A stretch of 64,000 nt of DNA, from the NCBI GenBank assembly GCA_944380515.1, contig CALWHT010000014.1:57304-121303 (forward strand). Direction: 5' to 3'. This document shows positions 61,734-64,000 of the stretch, piece by piece; position 1 is the first letter of the stretch; each line of letters opens with the position of its first letter. Source of the stretch: an uncultured Roseburia sp. GTDB taxonomy: Bacteria; Bacillota; Clostridia; Lachnospirales; Lachnospiraceae. The position numbers and the translations under genes were made by a program. The notes beneath the pieces are model-generated. The model had not been told where the DNA came from and made no database searches. It saw only the letters and a list, made by a program, of their open reading frames with translations.

Positions 61734-61826
61734 ATATTCTTCTGAATATTCAGAAAAAATTTACATTTTCCTACTGTATCTGGCAGAAATCAGATTCAGG
61801 CATACAATGAAAAAAAAGGCTTTTTT

Positions 61827-62057
61827 ATGAATCGCGTAAAAAAATTAATTCACACGGATTATGCATATAGAATGGGACTCGGAGGACAAAATGTAACAGT
61901 GGCGGTGATGGATACCGGAATCGTGCCGCATCCGGATTTCGGGGACAGGATTGTCGGTTTTGCCGATTTCTGCCATGGGAGAAAGGAAATGTATGATGAT
62001 AACGGGCACGGAACCCATGTTGATGATGGGAAACACAAGAAAAGAGAAAGCGGATAA
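61827..62057 (+). pseudogene. Truncated subtilisin-like serine protease (S8)
   Basis: A 76-residue frame that begins like an intracellular subtilase: VAVMDTGIVPHPDFGDRIVG holds the catalytic Asp region and DDNGHGTHV the catalytic His. The sequence then diverges at once (DDGKHKKRESG) and stops, so about 200 residues with the oxyanion Asn and catalytic Ser are missing. It is a remnant, probably left by a deletion or rearrangement at about position 62020. The DNA after it is accessory in character. Confidence 0.8.
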
Positions 62058-62076
62058 AGCAAGTAAACATGAAGAT

Positions 62077-62105
62077 AAATCGACCGAGGGCCGGTTTATT
62101 TTTTT
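62077..62105 (+). terminator. Terminator-like hairpin after the subtilase remnant
   Basis: A 9-bp stem AAATCGACC/GGCCGGTTT (one G-U, one mismatch), loop GAG, then ATTTTTTT. It may be the old terminator of the protease gene. From 62106 to about 62280 I see no gene, repeat or promoter that I can support. Confidence 0.6.
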
Positions 62106-62287
62106 GCCTGGATTAAGGATAGAATAAAATTATCGTGGTTTCGCTATATGTCCGAGGGCGTTCGGTTTTGGTGGATGGAACGCAGCAGGGGCGCAGGAGA
62201 CATGCCGAAACCCATGCAATGAGGCCGTGACGCTTGCATATTCGCTCGTAGACAAACTTTTGAATGCAGAGAGTTGATTTTCAGTAA

Positions 62288-62410
62288 ATTTATTAAACTC
62301 ATTGTAAATGCATTTATTAAAAGTTGTTAATAATGCACTTATTAAATATATATTGACAAATAAATATAGAAAATGTTATTATTAAGTCAGTAATAAGTAC
62401 ACTTATTAAA
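62288..62410. repeat. Array of TTATTAA operator-like repeats with promoter
   Basis: ATTTATTAAA occurs at 62288 and 62312, and ACTTATTAAA at 62337 and 62401. Inverted copies make palindromes TTAATAA-N5-TTATTAA (about 62329-62345) and TAATAAGT-AC-ACTTATTA (62391-62408). Inside the array lies a promoter, TTGACA at 62353-62358 and TATTAT at 62377-62382 (18-base spacer). This is the typical layout for autoregulation by the ribbon-helix-helix protein encoded immediately downstream. Confidence 0.75.
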
Positions 62411-62422
62411 GGCGGTGAATAT

Positions 62423-62683
62423 ATGCCAACAGTAACAAGCGAAGAATTAGCGAGATTGAAGAAAGCAGAAGAAAAACTAAAAGAAAGATATAAAAAACAG
62501 AATGAGCACACGAATACAATTTATGACAGGCTTAATTTTACCGTACCGGCAGGAAAGAAAGCGGAGATTGAAGCAGCTGCAAAAGCCGCTGGTGTTTCAC
62601 TCAATGCCTTTTGTCGTGATGCGGTACTGGGAGCGATAGAAAAGCAGCCGGAAAACTTTTCAGATGTACCGTTTATGAATTAG
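62423..62683 (+). CDS. Arc-like ribbon-helix-helix DNA-binding protein
   Basis: An 86-residue protein. A charged helical N-terminus (ARLKKAEEKLKERYKKQNEH) is followed by an Arc/MetJ-type RHH module: TIYDRLNFTVPAGKKAEIEA, then AAAKAAGVSLNAFCRDAVLG. Such proteins are plasmid or integrated-element regulators and antitoxins. GGCGGTGA is its ribosome site. The TTATTAA array directly upstream is its probable operator. Its partner toxin, if any, is not identified; the RelE pair follows after 45 bases. Confidence 0.82.
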   Translation: MPTVTSEELARLKKAEEKLKERYKKQNEHTNTIYDRLNFTVPAGKKAEIEAAAKAAGVSLNAFCRDAVLGAIEKQPENFSDVPFMN

Positions 62684-62728
62684 AGATGCTGTGAATATTA
62701 TATATACATGAAAGAGAGGTATTAAATT

Positions 62729-62941
62729 ATGAGCAACAAAGAAAGAATTGTTGAATTGCTGGATAGCATACCGGATTATAAAATGGGCTATGTATTAGCC
62801 TATGTGCAAGGCATAGCGGCAGACGAAGAAGCGGATGATATTTTCTGTCAAAGAATGGTTGAGAATTACGAAAATTCGCCAGATGAGGACAAAGAAAGCA
62901 TCCCACTTGAGGAATGCTTGAAAGAATGGGGGCTTGACTGA
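62729..62941 (+). CDS. Putative antitoxin of a RelE-type system
   Basis: A 70-residue acidic protein (KERIVELLDSIPDYKMGYVL, then an Asp/Glu-rich C-terminus) directly upstream of a RelE-like toxin, with TGATG stop-start overlap. Size, charge and coupling fit an antitoxin. I recognise no RelB or RHH motif; the first half is a helical segment that may be a DNA-binding or dimerising part, and the acidic tail would wrap the toxin. AGAGAGG precedes the start. Confidence 0.75.
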   Translation: MSNKERIVELLDSIPDYKMGYVLAYVQGIAADEEADDIFCQRMVENYENSPDEDKESIPLEECLKEWGLD

Positions 62942-63192
62942 TGTATAAAATCGTCATCAAGAAGAAGGCGAAAAAGTTTATTGATAAACTCCCAAAGAAT
63001 GAGAAAATCCGGATTGTAAAGGCCATAGAAATGCTTCCAAACGGCGAGGACATCAAGAAATTAAAAGGGCATAACGATTTATTGCGTCTGAGGGTTGGCG
63101 ATTACAGAATTGTTTACACGGTCAATCATGGGGAATTAGTTGTTATTGTTATAGATGCCGGAAACAGAGGAGAAATATATAATAAATATTAA
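62941..63192 (+). CDS. RelE/ParE-superfamily toxin
   Basis: An 83-residue basic protein with the RelE fold: YKIVIKKKAKKFIDKLPKNE, then LKGHNDLLRLRVGDYRIVYT with the conserved Arg residues, and VIVIDAGNRGEIYNKY. RelE toxins cut mRNA on the ribosome; ParE relatives poison gyrase. The LRVGDYRIVY motif with the C-terminal Tyr suits the RelE/YafQ side. Coupled to the antitoxin by TGATG. In chromosomes such pairs are often found in integrated elements or decayed regions. Confidence 0.88.
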   Translation: MYKIVIKKKAKKFIDKLPKNEKIRIVKAIEMLPNGEDIKKLKGHNDLLRLRVGDYRIVYTVNHGELVVIVIDAGNRGEIYNKY

Positions 63193-63271
63193 ACAGAGAG
63201 CCGCCAGCAATGCGGGCAACATCTCCAGAAGTTGGAGCAGGTCCCGGCGAATGTCAACGGAATTCATGCAG

Positions 63272-63313
63272 CCGGTACAGTTTGGAGTCACATCCAGATT
63301 GTGCCGGTTTTTT
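63272..63313 (+). terminator. Intrinsic terminator after the toxin-antitoxin pair
   Basis: A 15-bp stem (CCGGTACAGTTTGGA with TCCAGATTGTGCCGG, four G-U pairs), loop GTCACA and six T residues. Confidence 0.8.
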
Positions 63314-63341
63314 GTTTATTAAGATTCGGAGATGTGAAAAT

Positions 63342-63455
63342 ATGTCAGATACAGTTAATACAGTCAAAACAGAAGAAGGGATAGAAGTATTTGAAAATGA
63401 TATTTGGATAAAGTTAATAGAGTATGTGATATATATATATTGTTTTATGTTATGA
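63342..63455 (+). CDS. Small 37-residue open frame, uncertain
   Basis: ATG 63342 after GGAGATG encodes MSDTVNTVKTEEGIEVFEND followed by an Ile/Tyr-rich hydrophobic end. It may be the start of a longer gene cut short by mutation, as it stops within AT-rich DNA. I do not recognise it. Confidence 0.3.
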   Translation: MSDTVNTVKTEEGIEVFENDIWIKLIEYVIYIYCFML

Positions 63456-63504
63456 ATATGAGCGGTGCGCAAATTTGCAAAGAACACTTGTTCTGAAACA
63501 GCAA

Positions 63505-63533
63505 TTGAAAAAGAATGCTAGATATAGTATAAT
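63505..63533 (+). promoter_or_regulatory. Promoter of the methylase remnant
   Basis: TTGAAA (63505-63510) and a perfect TATAAT (63528-63533), 17-base spacer, 33 bases before the start. Confidence 0.75.
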
Positions 63534-63566
63534 CAATCCATAGATATATACAAAGCGGGTGAAATC

Positions 63567-63749
63567 ATGCTGGAAAAAGTTATAAAATTGACAAATGGCT
63601 ATATTGATACAATGCCGAAAAAAGAGCGTAAAAAATATGGTCAGTTTTTTACGAGTATGGAAACAGCTCGATTTATGGCAAATCTATATAATATTACTGT
63701 TGCTGATTTCATGAGCTGTCACCAGACTGCTCTCATGAGTTGTCTTTAA
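63567..63749 (+). pseudogene. N-terminal remnant of an N6-adenine DNA methyltransferase
   Basis: A 60-residue frame. About 46 residues (LTNGYIDTMPKKERKKYGQF then FTSMETARFMANLYN) match the start of Eco57I/HsdM-like N6-adenine methylases, whose KKYGQFFTP motif marks the entry to the SAM-binding domain. After about 63705 the sequence becomes unrelated (FMSCHQTALMSCL) and stops. The catalytic NPPY region is missing, so it is a broken restriction-modification gene, probably interrupted by the insertion that starts here. Confidence 0.7.
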
Positions 63750-63789
63750 GTTGCTAAGTTTACTGTCACCGTGATGGTTGATGTATGGA

Positions 63790-63808
63790 CCGTCCGGAAT
63801 TCGGACGG
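63790..63808. repeat. Perfect palindrome around an EcoRI-like centre
   Basis: CCGTCCG and CGGACGG (7-bp arms) around GAATT in the sequence following the methylase break. It may be part of a transposon end; the short frame around it is not recognised. Confidence 0.5.
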
Positions 63809-63874
63809 CACCTTCTCTATCCGGTTACGGTTCCAAGCATTTCGTGTTCCACTACATACTTGACCATATAATCA

Positions 63875-64000
63875 GAGGGTGTAAAATAAAGTGTGTAAGT
63901 TTAAGAAGAGAAAGTTCAAAACTTACGCACTTTGTTTCTTTCACAGAGTGTGATAAGATAACAGGAAAGGATTAGAAAAGGATGAACACACTCAGTATGG
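63875..64000 (+). mobile_element. Possible insertion-sequence left end and start of its transposase frame
   Basis: AGAGGGTGTAAAATAAAGTG begins a block with a 15-bp inverted repeat AAAGTGTGTAAGTTT/AAACTTACGCACTTT (63888-63902 and 63918-63932, one G-U). An ATG at 63982 with GGAAAGGA upstream opens a frame that runs off the window. GGGTGTAAA-type ends with subterminal repeats are seen in IS256-family elements, but the transposase itself is not visible, so this is tentative. Confidence 0.35.

Noticed and set aside
62154-62228. 24-codon frame beginning at an ATG near 62154
   Set aside because: Too short, without a ribosome site, and not recognisable; probably decayed DNA.
1-64000. CRISPR array, rRNA operon or replication origin
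   Set aside because: No regularly spaced repeats of CRISPR length, no rRNA sequence and no DnaA-box cluster were seen when reading through the window.

Overview
The window looks like a chromosomal segment of a motile, strictly anaerobic Firmicute of the Clostridia, most likely a Lachnospiraceae member. The evidence is gene content and order: the end of a fla/che operon (FliA-type sigma factor and a SwrB-like protein) running into rpsB-tsf, a PolC-type replicase, a bifurcating-type [FeFe] hydrogenase with a Rex-like operator, the MEP isoprenoid genes dxr and ispG beside rseP, and strong AGGAGG ribosome sites with TTGACA/TATAAT promoters. No species call is possible from sequence reading alone.

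Layout. 0-2.4 kb: tail of the flagellar/chemotaxis operon. 2.4-4.5 kb: rpsB-tsf with its own promoter and terminator. 4.5-12.4 kb: an accessory block that separates rpsB-tsf from pyrH-frr: a MATE exporter whose end overlaps a convergent AraC regulator, a GH13 alpha-glucosidase, a Na+/phosphate cotransporter behind 11-bp-phased Pho-box-like repeats, a polysaccharide deacetylase and a bactofilin. 12.4-23.2 kb: pyrH, frr, uppS, cdsA, dxr, rseP, ispG, polC (UMP, ribosome recycling, undecaprenyl and phospholipid precursors, isoprenoids, replication). 23.3-32.3 kb: a DUF5050 surface protein, pheA, an AAA ATPase, the polyphosphate pair ppx-ppk1, a HAD phosphatase and a PHP phosphoesterase. 32.6-34.8 kb: cheW and a chemoreceptor. 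34.8-36.2 kb: infC-rpmI-rplT behind an L20-type attenuator leader, with infC using an AUU start. 36.2-40.5 kb: AraC regulator, galE, a nitronate-monooxygenase-like flavoprotein, two identical tRNA-Glu(CTC) genes and a YbaK-type editing protein. 40.7-44.8 kb: hydrogenase subunits. 45-55.1 kb: rimP-nusA-ylxR-ylxQ-infB-rbfA-nrnA-(DUF4026)-truB-ribF. 55.1-59.2 kb: an SH3/NlpC-P60 wall hydrolase with a WalR-like box, rpsO and pnp.

59.3-61.8 kb carries a less familiar unit on the minus strand: a DUF1538 membrane protein built of two homologous halves, followed by a protein of two fused PII-like domains, under a promoter that overlaps a palindrome. I regard it as the best candidate for a poorly described system in this window. 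From 61.8 kb to the end the DNA is AT-rich and damaged: a truncated subtilase, a ribbon-helix-helix protein with an array of TTATTAA operators, a RelE-type toxin-antitoxin pair, a truncated N6-adenine methylase and what may be an insertion-sequence end.

Several regulatory sites fit their genes: phased phosphate boxes before the phosphate transporter, a Rex-like palindrome before the NADH-linked hydrogenase, a WalR-like direct repeat before the wall hydrolase, and a terminator/antiterminator leader before infC. All of these are read by eye and none has been tested. Translation starts were moved where a Shine-Dalgarno site and family length favour a different codon from the longest frame.
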